Assembly: GCA_949825065.1 (NCBI GenBank)
Contig: OX463844.1
Coordinates: 24,151,763-24,215,762 of the forward strand
Source of the DNA: Odontocerum albicorne
Lineage: Eukaryota; Arthropoda; Insecta; Trichoptera; Odontoceridae
Direction of reading: 5' to 3'
Length of the DNA stretch: 64,000 bases
The notes under the pieces were generated by a model. That model saw nothing but the letters and a program-made list of their open reading frames with translations, ran no database searches and had not been told where the DNA came from. Within the stretch, counting starts at the first letter, position 1, and each line of letters opens with the position of its first letter. Below are positions 23,835 through 35,325 of this stretch, one piece after another. A program made the translations under genes and the position numbers.

Positions 23835-23857
23835 GGGGGGGGGGGGGGGGGGGGGGG
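23835..23857 (+). repeat. Homopolymer run of 23 G
   Basis: Uninterrupted G run at the left edge of the hAT relic region. The length is likely to be unreliable in short-read data; the sequence could form a G-quadruplex. Confidence 0.95.
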
Positions 23858-23928
23858 TTATTCGAAAATTTTAATAATGCAAGACAATTTCAGTCCGCTG
23901 ATGCAAGGTCACGATGACACCAAACAAC

Positions 23929-24179
23929 ATCTGACTGGATTCGGTTACTTATCAGTAAAGAACGAATATCCTTTATTGAGTGATAGAGCTTAGCGAATCC
24001 TAGTTCCACTTATGATGACTTATTTATGCGAAGCTAGGTTTTCATTGATGGCTGTAATAAGAACTAAATATCGCTCAAAACTCATCGTGAAACAGGAAAT
24101 GAATAAAGCTTGGTCTAGATTCCAAAATTTGAGAAACTGTGTGGTGAACAATATGCTCATCTATTCCATTAATTGCTAA
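23929..24179 (+). pseudogene. hAT-family transposase C-terminal fragment (dimerisation region)
   Basis: One frame reads SVKNEYPLLSDRA, a stop, RILVPLMMTYLCEARFS, then VIRTKYRSKL and VKQEM, closing with TAA at 24177-24179. The pattern YP.LS..A....P...TYLCE..FS....I.TK.R..L is the C-terminal hAT dimerisation signature of ZBED-like transposases. Only the last roughly 80 codons are present, with an in-frame TAG at about 23991. A second, more decayed relative is at 46395. A hAT domesticate is unlikely because the fragment is interrupted and isolated. Confidence 0.8.
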
Positions 24180-25029
24180 GTTTTTTAGACACCGTAAAAT
24201 ATATATAACATATACTAGTAGGTACTAAAGGCACCGTGAAATGAAAAAGTTCGAATATAACTGTTTTATTTGATTGTCGTTTTTTGAAATTTACTATGCT
24301 TTTTGTTTTTATTTGCGTATCCAAAGGCTGAAAACCACCTGGAATACTCCGGGTCGTACTTTTTCCGTTATCTCGATCAGAAGGGTCACATAGATAGATA
24401 TATTTTTATGGCAAAAGATGCTCTCATACCTGCTTCATTCTTGAAATGTGCCATTATATACGTACTCGTATATGTGCTGATATGTATCGGTTTTGACCAT
24501 CAATACATTATTTTCATTTATTTGTTTATTTATCTTTATTTTTTAGGAAAGACACACGACACTCATTTGCGAGACATCAGGATTTTGATATCTGGAAACT
24601 CTTTAAAGGTAATTAATATTCATTAAATATTCCAAAAAATCAATAAATTTATAAAATGTTTTTTTTTTCCATATTTCTAAGTTAAAATTAAATGAGTCGC
24701 TTGTGGTGTTTGATTTTTTCGAAACGCGTGTATCTTTGTTAAAAAGGATATTTAATGAAGCGCTTACATTTTAAAGGCGAAAACAAATAGAAAAAAAACA
24801 CAAATGTTATTGAGTTGCTCAACATAAGATCAAGGAACATATCGTGCAAAGTGCAAACTATATAATCTCAGTGTGAGTGATTTTAAAAGAGTGTGTTTTT
24901 AAGATAATCTTTAAATTTAAATAAACTTCACGAAAAATGATCGACTGACTGAGAAAGTTTTCCAATACTTCCGAACATATCTGACTTCACGTCGAAAGAC
25001 TGAGTGAGTGCAGTGATAGTTCCGTTATA
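24180..25029. other. AT-rich non-coding stretch
   Basis: A 107-codon frame at 24303-24626 is hydrophobic and AT-driven and has no recognisable domain. Nothing else seen. Confidence 0.45.
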
Positions 25030-25420
25030 TCAAGGTAGGAGTGCAAGAATGGAGTGTAGAAGTTACAGAAATTTTAGTTAACTGAGTGTAGAAAGTAAAC
25101 AGTTGAAAGAGTGGGGAGAAAGATTGAAAAGAATATGTGGGTGCTCAGGGTGCTTTTTTTAGTGAAAGAGGATACGTGTATCAGATTCTTTGCGTACGCT
25201 TGAAAGGCAAAAAAAGGTGTAATATTCATTTTGGAATATGGAAAAAGTGTATGACCGCGGGATAAAAGGAAAGCTATGGAAAACGTATGTGGTGTTGAAT
25301 GTAAATGAATACGTGGTATTGCGTCATTATATGCTGAAAGTATAGCATTTACAAGGTACAGCGAAGATGTTTGATGTCACTCTGGTTGTTTAATATTGTT
25401 CCCTTATAAACGAGTATGTG
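25030..25420 (+). pseudogene. Non-LTR reverse transcriptase core fragment, many frameshifts
   Basis: Short colinear matches to the reverse-transcriptase palm of insect non-LTR elements appear in changing frames: ECRSYRNFS then LSV (about 25053), GAFFSERGYVYQI (about 25150), YDRGIKGKLW (about 25250; the usual form is YDRVDREALW), LYAES near 25330, and CLMSLWLFN (about 25368; the usual form is C.MSPWLFN). The order agrees with one gene. It is probably the same superfamily as the C-terminal tails at 8266, 53885, 59340 and 62640, though this is inferred. Confidence 0.6.
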
Positions 25421-27021
25421 TCCAGATAGGATAATATGTCATTATGTCCTTTCTGCCTGTTTTTTGTCAGAAAAATATATACCTTTAAGTGACATATTTA
25501 TTATTTTTTAGACCTGGAAACGTAGGTTTTGGGTATTTATCTTTTGTAAGGAAAAATAAAAACCCCACCACATCCAAAAAATAATATCAAAATAAGTGGC
25601 GTTTTGGACGACAATTCTGTCAATGTGTGTCCATTGACGTCCCTCAGTTGTAGATATTGGGAGGCTTTAATGGGTCACACCAGCTGGTATTGGTTGATTG
25701 AATGACTTGGATTGGAAGATCTTGTCATATTAATGAATGTTAGCATCATTACATGCTTCCTTAGAATCTAGACATCTTGGGTCAAATTCCCATAAAGATT
25801 GCTGGGGAACATGTATTAAGGCATTTTGCTGAATTCTTGGACTACCAATTTTAATCAATTAACATTTTATTACATAACATGTTTCTAATAATGAACCATG
25901 GATAAAAAGGGTTCTTAATTAAACAGTCTACTTTATATTACATGTCTGTAATGTGTCGCACAGCTGCCGCAAGTCAGCAATATGATCTGAAACTATCTTA
26001 AGTGTTCTATCAATTAGCAGGAGAACACTGCCGCCAATGTCAATTAGCCTGCGGTTAATGGGTGAATTGTGATCACGGGCTGTATGAATGGCACGGGGCT
26101 GGGCAGAGCATCAGGTTACTGTGCATGTCGCTTCGGTATTCCTGAAAGGGCCGGCCCGCCTGAAAGGAAAAGCGGTTTCAGCGCTGAAAGGTTAAACCTT
26201 TTAATTTCCGATTCGAAATACGCAAGCTCACGCCGCGGGCAAATGGCACAGGTGAATTGGATTACAGTTCTCTGTTCCCTCGTACTCGTGCTGTGGGTAA
26301 TCTTTGTGTTATATTGATACTTGTATACGACTCTGGAATTTTTCAAATATTATCTTTTTCTGAAATACTTTGCTATCTTTTACTCAAAGTCCTATTTTAC
26401 AAAATTAAAACATAAAACACATTTTTGGAATGATTCACATTTCAAGAGTAGATGTGTTAGTAGTATATGCAACATTTAAAAAGTATTTCGTTTTTATGAG
26501 ACGGGAAGAAACAGTGAAAGAAATATTACTCCTAGAAATGAACATGTTATTTTTTTAAATATACTCGTATATTTATATAAATATACATGTATATATCGTT
26601 TAATACAAATCATGATTAAAATCTGGTACTTTATAAGTTAAAATCGTAATCATGTTTTTTCATTTCGAAAAAGTTTTGCCAGAGTAAATAATATATTTTG
26701 AGTAAATATTTACACCATGAGCAATTTTTAAAGCTTTGTATTATATTTTCTCACTATATCATATTAGACATACTTTACGAACTTTGATATGTGATCTGCT
26801 TCATTTACTCAAATTAAATACTTTCGTTCTTTTAAAATATTCGTGTTGAACATTTCGAGCCGGATTACTCTTCAATTCGATGATTTCGGCAAGTTCTGAG
26901 AAAGTCTATTTCAAAATACTTGACAAAAAATATAACTGTTCGAGATTTTTTAAATTGCAAAAAATGCATTTTAGTGCTATACTTTGTATCAAAATTTATA
27001 ATTATAGATGAACTCAATTTA
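25421..27021. other. Non-coding stretch with a GC-richer patch at 25960-26295
   Basis: 25960-26295 is GC-richer and non-repetitive, with homeodomain-like CAATTAG sites (about 26015, 26041). The 82-codon plus frame at 26069-26317 is not recognised. The remainder is AT-rich with no signal. Confidence 0.4.
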
Positions 27022-27612
27022 TAATTATATATGAACTCTATGTACATACACTATACTAAACATTGAGCTGAATGTATTACTTTCACATATTGGAAGATCT
27101 ACAATGAACTCTATCTACATACACTATATTGAACATTAAGCTGAATGTATTACTTTCACATATTGGAAGATCTACAATGAACTCTATCTACGTACACTAT
27201 ACTAAACATTGAACTGAATGTATTACTTTCACATATTGGAAGATCTACAATGAACTCTATCTACATACACTATATTGAACATTAAGCTAAATGTATTACT
27301 TTCACATGTTGGAAGATCTACAATGAACTCTATCTACGCACACTATACTAAACATTAAGTTGAATATATTACTTTTACATATTGGAAGATCTTCAATGAA
27401 CTATATCTACATACACTGTACTAAATATTAAGCTGAATGTATCACTTTCACATATTGGAAGATATCCAATGAACTCTATTTACGTACATTTTACTAAACA
27501 TTAAGCTGAATGTATTACTTTCACACATTGGAAGATCTACAATGAGATCTATCTACATACACTATACTAAATATTATGCTAAATATATTACTTTCACATA
27601 GCGGAAGATATA
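27022..27612. repeat. Minisatellite, 73-bp unit x 8, diverged
   Basis: The landmark GGAAGATCT, or a variant of it, recurs every 73 bases at 27092, 27165, 27238, 27311, 27384, 27457, 27530 and 27603. Units differ by several substitutions each but keep the same length, so the array is older than the near-identical arrays elsewhere in the window. Confidence 0.93.
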
Positions 27613-29411
27613 CGATGATTTCTTTGTATTTCGTCATCCCTTAATACGTTTTCTGCGATTTTATTACCAAATATATTTTTCTAAATACATGCAGATGCGG
27701 TAAAGTGCCTTATTTAATGTCTGCAGCCACCACTTCCTATCATCACACTTTAATTGTTTTTAATTTTTTTAAATTTTGATCTGTCAATAATATTAGGCTC
27801 GAACGCCAAGTTAGAACGCCCTTGAGGAGAGGTTGTTTTCTAAATGGCTCAATATAAGTTGTCCTGTTATCAAAATTAAATTTGTTTTATATGAATTTAT
27901 ATTTTTTTAAATACTGATTATGATTTTACTCATCGGAGTACTCAACGTAGTTTTCAAAGTAAAATATATTTCGAAAGATTTTTCATTTTTATCTTTGCGT
28001 CCATGTCAAGTGGCGACTTTGTGTAAAAATAAACTTCACTTCTGAGCATCTCTCTTTGATTTAAAAATCACCGGAGTCTTGGAATCTCATTATGTGAAGA
28101 GTTTTTCATGAACCCAGAAAAATGAAGGTAACAAAGGGAGAATAATAAAGGCAGGAGTTAAGATGGAAGACAGGAAATCTGTTTTATTTGATGAAACCAT
28201 CCATCTGAGGGTTAGATAGGAAAGTCTCCGGAATAGAGTTCTGATTGGAATTTTTCAGTGCCACTTTCAAGGTGACAATTTACGTGTTGCCAATTTAAAT
28301 AAATCAACTTCCACAGTAAATACATACCAACTCTCTGATTCTGTGTTATGGCAGGCAGAGAGGAATGAGCGCCAACATTTTATAGCACTTAATGATTTCT
28401 TCGGCTCTTCAATATCTTTATATATCTTCTATAACACTTATTTTGTTCTTTCTTACTCCTTTTATTAATTTTTTTAAATTTTCAAAGCTTTTTAAAATAT
28501 TGTAAACAAAGTGTTACAAAAAAATATCGAAATATTAACATGATTCACGTAACTTCGCAGTTAAAAAAGGAACATACGTGTACGTACTGTCTACTGCCCA
28601 CAACAGCCCTAGACTCAAAAAGTCAAGGACCGTATGTCACGCAAGAAAAAAAACTTCATTATCACATTCTTATAAATCCTCTTAGATATCTCATCATATT
28701 TTCTTCCTTCTTTATTACAGATTAAAAATACTTTTACATCAGAGTTGGTATCCATTCAAGATTGATTGCTTCCATTCTTTTAGATTTTACACTGTATATT
28801 ATGATATATAATACAAAATCTGAACAGTTAGACGTATGCGAAGTGGTCAGTGTATGAGAACAGTTAGACGTATGAGAAACAGTGTGCTGTGAACATGCGC
28901 CAGCGTGACAAGGTGTCTGTCTTACTGATGTGCCACTCGGCCATGCGATCAAATTAATCGAATTCTTCAAGAAGGAATAATATAGTCTTGGAAATAAAAG
29001 AGAGCACATGACAAGGTGTATCTAATAGGCAGCTATGATATGAAGGCATTTTTTTATGGTAGAATATAATTGTCAGCCGTTGTGCATAGAAGACACCTGC
29101 ATTTATATTAGTTTATTGTAAGTAAGCATACATTTACGCCCACATGTGTGAAAAAAAAAGCTAGGGAATATTTGAGATGTCTAAATAACAATTATTTTTC
29201 GGAGTTCGTTTACCACTTTATCGAGAAAACCCATTAATTTAATATCTATCGTGGTTTACGGATTGTAAACACGAGCCAGAAGGGGGAAGTGGGGAGGGGG
29301 ATTACAGCTGGATAACTTAGAAATTCTCGACGCTAAAAAAAGCTTTAAATTAAGTCCCAACATTATAAAACTTTAATAAAAGTCCTTTGCTAAATATTTT
29401 TTCCATTCAAA
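27613..29411. other. Non-coding stretch
   Basis: No gene recognised. A segment at about 29067-29100 is the reverse complement of about 56965-57000 (core GGTGTCTTC...GGCTGACAAT), marking a dispersed repeat. A short GAACAGTTAGACGTATG duplication lies at 28822 and 28859. Confidence 0.45.
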
Positions 29412-29910
29412 GGTCATCTTTTTGACGCCTACCTACTCCCCCCCCCCCCCTTAGTATATTTCCCTCAGTCATAGTATCTTGTGTTGAACGTGGATATCAT
29501 CTTTTTGACGCCAACCTACTCCCCCCCCCCCCCCTTAGTATATTTTCCTCAGTCATAGTATCTTGTATTGAACGTGGATATCACCTTTTTGACGCCTACC
29601 TACTCCCCCCCCCCTAGTATATTTCCCTCAGTCATAGTATCTTGTGTTGAACGTGGATATCATCTTTTTGACGCCAACCTACTCCCCCCCCCTTAGTATA
29701 TTTACCTCAGTCATAGTATCTTGTATTGAACGTGGATATCACCTTTTTGACGCCTACCTACTCCCCCCCCCCTAGTATATTTCCCTCAGTCATAGTATCT
29801 TGTATTGAACGTGGATATCACCTTTTTGACGCCTACCTCCTCCCCCCCCCCCCTTAGTATATTTCCCTCAGTCATAGTATCTTGTATTGAACGTGGATAT
29901 CACCTTTTGA
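29412..29910. repeat. Minisatellite, 79-84 bp unit x 6, with variable poly-C tract
   Basis: The landmark TTTTTGACGCC is at about 29420, 29503, 29587, 29666, 29745 and 29824. Length varies through an internal C run of 13, 14, 10, 9, 10 and 12. Units 1-5 alternate between GACGCCTACC and GACGCCAACC forms, a two-unit higher-order pattern. The G-rich complement could form quadruplexes. Confidence 0.95.
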
Positions 29911-30840
29911 CTTATCTTATTCTTTGATTCATGCATTTATAATGTTTAATTAAACTTATGAAAAAAATACTATGCAACATTTACAATTTGAAAAGTTTTA
30001 ATATTAAGGTGAACCGTCGAGTCTTAGTAAATATTAATGTATGAACTCACCATTTTGTGGATATGGAGGACCACTTCATTAGACAAGCCAGTGACGAAGG
30101 AGTGTCATTCCTTAATCACAAATTTTATACATTCTTCCTAAATAATAAAACATTCACACTCCTAGAGTATATCCCAACGCATACTCAAATCCCAAGTTAC
30201 CACATATGCAATTCCTAATACATAACAATCACTACAAATATATCAATAATATGCCTAACAACTCTATATTCACGCCTATGTGGGACTTCCAAAGGTCTCT
30301 CTCCCTTTCCCTATCAAATTTCTTTGTGAATTCTGTAAATTTAACAATTATTAATATATACCTTATTTAAAAAAAAACTTAGGTATTTAACATCAAAATT
30401 CGTATTTAGCATTAAAACCAGTTTCACATGTATACGTTCTTGTAATATTACGTCTACGTATGCACGTGTAAATGCATTTGTGTTCCCCCACGTATAAGTC
30501 AGCCGCACTTAGCTTCGAACAACAATTCCTCCGCTCTGCATACTCATGTTCAAAATAAAACTTAAAGCTTTCCTACATTTACTTTCCTCATACGATATTC
30601 TACATTATAGTCGTGTTTGCACGATGTCAGAACCAAAGCAAATTAATTTAGTCAAATTCGTTGAATTATAATGCACTGTACATTATTGTTAAGTTCGTTA
30701 GACAAAACTTATAATTCTTAATCGATGTCAGATAAATATCTAAAAGATGGTGTGTTCTTATAATCCTCCGTAATACATTCAATCTTCTTACTTCTTTGTA
30801 TGATGTCTTTCGACATAACCGAATTGATAATTCGTATTTA
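29911..30840. other. AT-rich non-coding stretch
   Basis: A segment at 30042-30110 (CATTTTGTGGATATGG, then CAGTGACGAAGG) resembles 14685-14740. Nothing else recognised. Confidence 0.4.
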
Positions 30841-30844
30841 TTAA

Positions 30845-31088
30845 CCCTTCAGGCACGTATGACGTGCACCGCACGCGCATCAAAACCAAAACTCCCCACA
30901 GGGACGCATGACGTGCACCGCACGCGCACCAAAAATCTCACACAAATATGGACGAAAACAGTGCCCTGTTTTATCATCTATTTATATGAGCAATAGTTTA
31001 ACGATTTCGTTCTCGAAAACGATCTCCATAAAAAAAAATAAACGTCCCTGGGACTAAAAAAATGTTTTAGGCATACGAGCCTGAAGGG
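30845..31088. mobile_element. piggyBac-type MITE with TTAA target duplication
   Basis: TTAA at 30841-30844 is followed by CCCTTCAGGCACGTATG; the right end is the reverse complement with one mismatch in 17 (31072-31088), followed by TTAA at 31089-31092. Length is 244 bp with no transposase. TTAA plus a CCCT start is characteristic of piggyBac-superfamily elements. Internally, GACGTGCACCGCACGCGCA occurs twice, 49 bp apart (30861, 30910). The terminus differs from that of the 4656-7440 element, so a different autonomous partner is implied. Confidence 0.8.
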
Positions 31089-31317
31089 TTAAATAGTGTG
31101 ATCGAGACACCATATTATTTTCGACCACAGTAATTGAGCTATCGCGTTTAGAACCACTGGAGTAGACACGTCACAGTACTACCGTACGTGAATAGGCAAC
31201 GACACCCGCACACATACTTGGTGGATGCAAATATTGTTTGTTTTCAGGCGAACGTTTTCATCAGACCCTTTTTTAATGCTTTTTAATTTGGCAACTATTT
31301 AGGACTGAACAAAAAAC

Positions 31318-31375
31318 CTCCATGTGGAAGTCAAGTGTCTTACCAAATAGACCACGGAGGTCATCAACATGCAGC
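31318..31375 (-). mobile_element. SINE head fragment, minus strand
   Basis: The minus strand reads GTTGATGACCTCCGTGGTC, then TATTTGGTAAGAC, the same tRNA-like head as 13598 and 7555. The B-box region is poor. It abuts the 52-bp array closely. Confidence 0.5.
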
Positions 31376-31403
31376 CATTGAAAGTTTTACGTGATTATTC
31401 AAT

Positions 31404-31773
31404 GAAAATATTTCCTATGGTTAATTGTGAAGTATCCAATACTAACGTACTTAGGGAAAATATTTCCTATGGTTAATTGTGAAGTATCCAATACTAACGT
31501 ACTTAGGGAAAATATTTCCTATGGTTAATTGTGAAGTATCCAATACTAACGTACTTAGGGAAAATATTTCCTATGGTTAATTGTGAAGTATCCAATACTA
31601 ACGTACTTAGGGAAAATATTTCCTATGGTTAATTGTGAAGTATCCAATACTAACGTACTTAGGGAAAATATTTCCTATGGTTAATTGTGAAGTATCCAAT
31701 ACTAACGTACTTAGGGAAAATATTTCCTATGGTTAATTGTGAAGTATCCAATACTAACGTACTTAGGGAAAAT
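31404..31773. repeat. Minisatellite, 52-bp unit x 7, units identical
   Basis: TTAATTGTGAAGT recurs exactly every 52 bases at 31421, 31473, 31525, 31577, 31629, 31681 and 31733, with no differences seen between units. This indicates very recent amplification or an assembly-sensitive copy number. Confidence 0.95.
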
Positions 31774-31904
31774 CGTTTTCGTTTCTGGACCTTGTTGTCG
31801 GGGATTACCTCGTCATGTCAACGTCAATTCAGTTGAAAAGTGAAGCAGTGCCGCAAAGTTTTGTTTCCTCTTTAAGTGAGTGAGCCGTTGTTCACCAGCA
31901 AACT

Positions 31905-32135
31905 CACCGGCCACACCGTTGTACTGGATCCGATGACACACCTGCAGGGAGATGATCCGAGTACACCAGTATATTTTTTTTTAAAGAACAGATATGTCTG
32001 AAGTCATAGGTATCCTTATACCCTCGAGTACTAGGCGAGAAAGTTGTTGTGTTATTCAAAGGGAGTAAGCACAGCGCGAGGTTTGAACCGGCAACCTTAC
32101 GCACGGAAGCCCATTGTGTTACCCCGCGGCCATGC
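31905..32135 (-). mobile_element. tRNA-derived SINE, minus strand
   Basis: The minus strand has ATGGCCGCGGGGTAACACAA as an A-box region (32115-32134) and GGTTCAAACC as a B-box (32080-32089), about tRNA spacing apart, then a body towards 31905. The 80-codon frame over it (MHGRGVTQWASVRKVAGSN...) is a by-product of the tRNA-like head, not a protein gene. It sits between two minisatellites. Confidence 0.7.
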
Positions 32136-32174
32136 ATCTTGTGCAAAGTAGCACAAGAGTAGCATCCTAGTCAA

Positions 32175-32879
32175 GTGGGCTTATTACTTTTCTTAGAATA
32201 ATGTGCTTAACTTGTTATACTACCTACAGTATATGAAAGTGGGCTTATTACTTTTCTTATAATAATGTGCTTAACTTGTTATACTACCTACAGTATATGA
32301 AAGTGGGCTTATTACTTTTCTTATAATAATGTGCTTAACTTGTTATACTACCTACAGTATATGAAAGTGGGCTTATTACTTTTCTTATAATAATGTGCTT
32401 AACTTGTTATACTACCTACAGTATATGAAAGTGGGCTTATTACTTTTCTTATAATAATGTGCTTAACTTGTTATACTACCTACAGTATATGAAAGTGGGC
32501 TTATTACTTTTCTTATAATAATGTGCTTAACTTGTTATACTACCTACAGTATATGAAAGTGGGCTTATTACTTTTCTTATAATAATGTGCTTAACTTGTT
32601 ATACTACCTACAGTATATGAAAGTGGGCTTATTACTTTTCTTATAATAATGTGCTTAACTTGTTATACTACCTACAGTATATGAAAGTGGGCTTATTACT
32701 TTTCTTATAATAATGTGCTTAACTTGTTATACTACCTACAGTATATGAAAGTGGGCTTATTACTTTTCTTATAATAATGTGCTTAACTTGTTATACTACC
32801 TACAGTATATGAAAGTGGGCTTATTACTTTTCTTAGAATAATGTGATTAACTTGTTATACTACCTACAGTATATGAAAA
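32175..32879. repeat. Minisatellite, 64-bp unit x 11
   Basis: GTGGGCTTATTAC recurs every 64 bases from 32175 to 32815. The first and last units carry CTTAGAATAATG, whereas the nine internal units carry CTTATAATAATG and are otherwise identical. This fits homogenisation of the interior with older variants at the edges. Confidence 0.95.
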
Positions 32880-34149
32880 TAACAAAATGGAATATTATCT
32901 TTAAGTTTTCAATGTTATATATTTTTTATAAGTTTTAGTTCAGTCAGTACAAAATTATCCAGCGATAGAAAATTCATTAGTCACATTTGAATCAATATTT
33001 CAAATTGATAAAATTGATGTAAAATAAATACATTTCGAGGTGAATAGACAGATCATCTTTACAGTCTTATATTTAAACATATCTCACTCGTTTATTTTTT
33101 TAACATCTTCATGTTTTGTTGGATGAGATACTACATGGTAATAAAACTGCCAGCTTGTACTGTATACAATGCAAGTGTAACATGATACAATACAACATGC
33201 ATGCTTAATGTAATGCACAATTTTCTTTTATTCATTCATTTACTTTCCCTTCTTACTTATTTGCTTGTCATTCATTCTTTATTCATTCTTCTTTCATATT
33301 CTCCACATGTTCAATTCATCTCAACGTTCATTTCTCTATCACACTGATGACATCCCCTTATGTCGTGCGTACATATTGATATAAGAAAAATGAATTTTAA
33401 AAAAAAAACGTCATTTTATAGCACTAATTTTGAGCTGGGTAGGGTAGACTTGTCAAATGTAAATAAGTGCCTATATATAAAAAATATTAAAAAAAGTACA
33501 TAAAAATATGATATAGGTATTACAATTGCGCTTTTTAATTAGGCATCGCTTGGAATCTATAACGATTAATTTAAAATTAAAATGAACACAGTAAAAAATA
33601 GTGTATTTCGACATTTCATGGCCAGCTTATTTTTTTTTTCGATAACGAGAAAAACACTTAATACCTCCACAAATTTCAAATGCTCAAGTTTCTGAAAATT
33701 TTGTTTATGCAATGGAACGGTCGGCAAACCTCTAAATTTTAACACTTATTTATAAAATATGCAACGATATTGTAAGTTTGAAACGCAAATTTACAATGTT
33801 TGAGTATATGGTGTATGATGCTTGGAAAATGTGATTTTGCACATATGCATGCAATATTGTTCATATGTGTGCATTTTTTTTAGTCTATGTGTTGTATTTT
33901 TGGAGAAAAGGGGGTTATAAATTAAGGATAAGTGTGGATTTTAGTTGAACTATAAATATACTTCGTTTGTCTATTATAAAAACATTTTCGAGAAGTATTT
34001 AAAATAAGCATTTGTATATTTGACTAGAAATTATAAATTTTAAAATTAAGGTCGTAGTTAAAAAAATATTTTATTTTACATTGTATACATGCTTCTCGGC
34101 AAAATTATTTGATCTAATTTAATAGGTTTTTGGACTTGTTGCTGTATTG
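32880..34149. other. AT-rich non-coding stretch
   Basis: Nothing recognised; a TTCATTC-rich segment near 33228-33300 is simple sequence. Confidence 0.45.
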
Positions 34150-34215
34150 AGTTGATTTAAATATTAACCAACGTTTCGAAGGCGTTGCAGCCTTAATTCT
34201 TGGGGTGATGTTAAA
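34150..34215 (-). repeat. Possible retroelement terminus with degenerate hammerhead-like core
   Basis: The minus strand reads CAAGAATTAAGGCTGCAACG, then CCTTCGAAACGTTGG. The AAGGC/GCCTT stem followed by GAAAC resembles stem II plus GAAA of a hammerhead, but the upstream CUGANGA is degenerate here. Confidence 0.3.
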
Positions 34216-34479
34216 AAACATTCCCGAATATTGTTTGATTTTTTTAAGGTCAAACATAAAAATATATAAATCTAAAAAAATGGCGTTAGCTTATTTGTTT
34301 AGACAGGGATATATTGAATAGTTGCAAGGTATGAGATATTGAACGAATCCATTATTAATGTGAAGAAGTTTTTCATAAATCATACTTATTGCTTTTTGTA
34401 TCACAAATGTTTATTTACAGTTTTTTCGAATTAATACTTCCAGATCTTGTTTGGTTTTAAGGTTTCAGGCTTAAAGCGC
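34216..34479. other. AT-rich non-coding stretch
   Basis: Nothing recognised. Confidence 0.4.
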
Positions 34480-34645
34480 CATGTGAATGTTTTGCCATCT
34501 CGCCCGTGGCATTGTGTTCTAGTGCCGGGGCAGGGCATTATTCCTTCTTTTGTTGGCCGGTTCAGCTTCGGCGCTCAGGCTCAGGCACTCTGTCCTCAGC
34601 TCCGCCCCATTGTCCAGCGCTGCACTCAGCTTGATTGACCGAATG
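34480..34645. other. GC-richer non-repetitive patch
   Basis: Compositionally distinct segment (GGTTCAGCTTCGGCGCTCAG at about 34560) with a 63-codon frame that I do not recognise. It has no repeat relatives in the window and is a candidate conserved non-coding element or short exon on composition alone. Confidence 0.3.
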
Positions 34646-35194
34646 CTCTAACATCGTATTTCCACTTTTCTCCCTATTATTACAAATTTTTCAATACCTT
34701 TGCAATTTTCTTATGTGCTTATTTTCTATAAGGAGAATCGTATTACGTCCATATTGAAAAATTGTTCACTTTTGGTGTTTTTTTTCTAAAGAAACCAGGG
34801 CTAGGAACAAAATTTGTGTACTTAAAAATATTGCTTTGGTCAAATAATTCTAATTGATGTCAAATAATAGATATTTCTGTAGCTTGGGTGCCTTCACACG
34901 TTAATATAATTGACCAATGCCTTGAGAAAAGATGCATGTTCAACCGGTCGACCCCTATCTGGTTCTTCTCAGGTGGGTTTTCAAATAAAATTAAAGACTG
35001 GCTGAGAAAAATCTGATAAATTTATTAAATAAAAATTGAATCCGTTACTTGGAACCGTTGAGTTTTGAATTTGGATAGAACTGGTATAAGTATGGGATCT
35101 AGATATGTGTATATTGTAAATCAATCTAGCAATTTAGCGCTTTGATACCGTGGTTTAATATAATAAGAATGAACAAGATAGAAATGATAACCAT
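34646..35194. other. AT-rich non-coding stretch
   Basis: Nothing recognised. Confidence 0.45.
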
Positions 35195-35325
35195 TTCTTG
35201 CGGATGGGACACTGGGTGGCTAATCGCCTTTGTATGTTAGTATGAATATTGTAGCCCGTTTCAGCGAGTGTGGAGAGGAGATTATTAACCATGTGTTTAT
35301 CGGTTGTCCTTGACGTAACAGATTT
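35195..35325 (+). pseudogene. Non-LTR retrotransposon C-terminal zinc-knuckle fragment
   Basis: One plus frame reads NIVARFSECGEEIINHVFIG followed by CP. This resembles the C...CG.EE...HVF..CP motif that closes many R1/jockey-type reverse-transcriptase ORFs. A stop follows at once and an upstream TAA breaks the frame. It is a short, dead fragment. Confidence 0.5.

Noticed and set aside
26069..26317. 82-residue ORF in a GC-rich patch
   Set aside because: No recognisable domain and no convincing splice or promoter context; more likely non-coding.
31904..32146. 80-residue minus-strand ORF (WASVRKVAGSN)
   Set aside because: It is the translation of a tRNA-like SINE head, a known source of false proteins.
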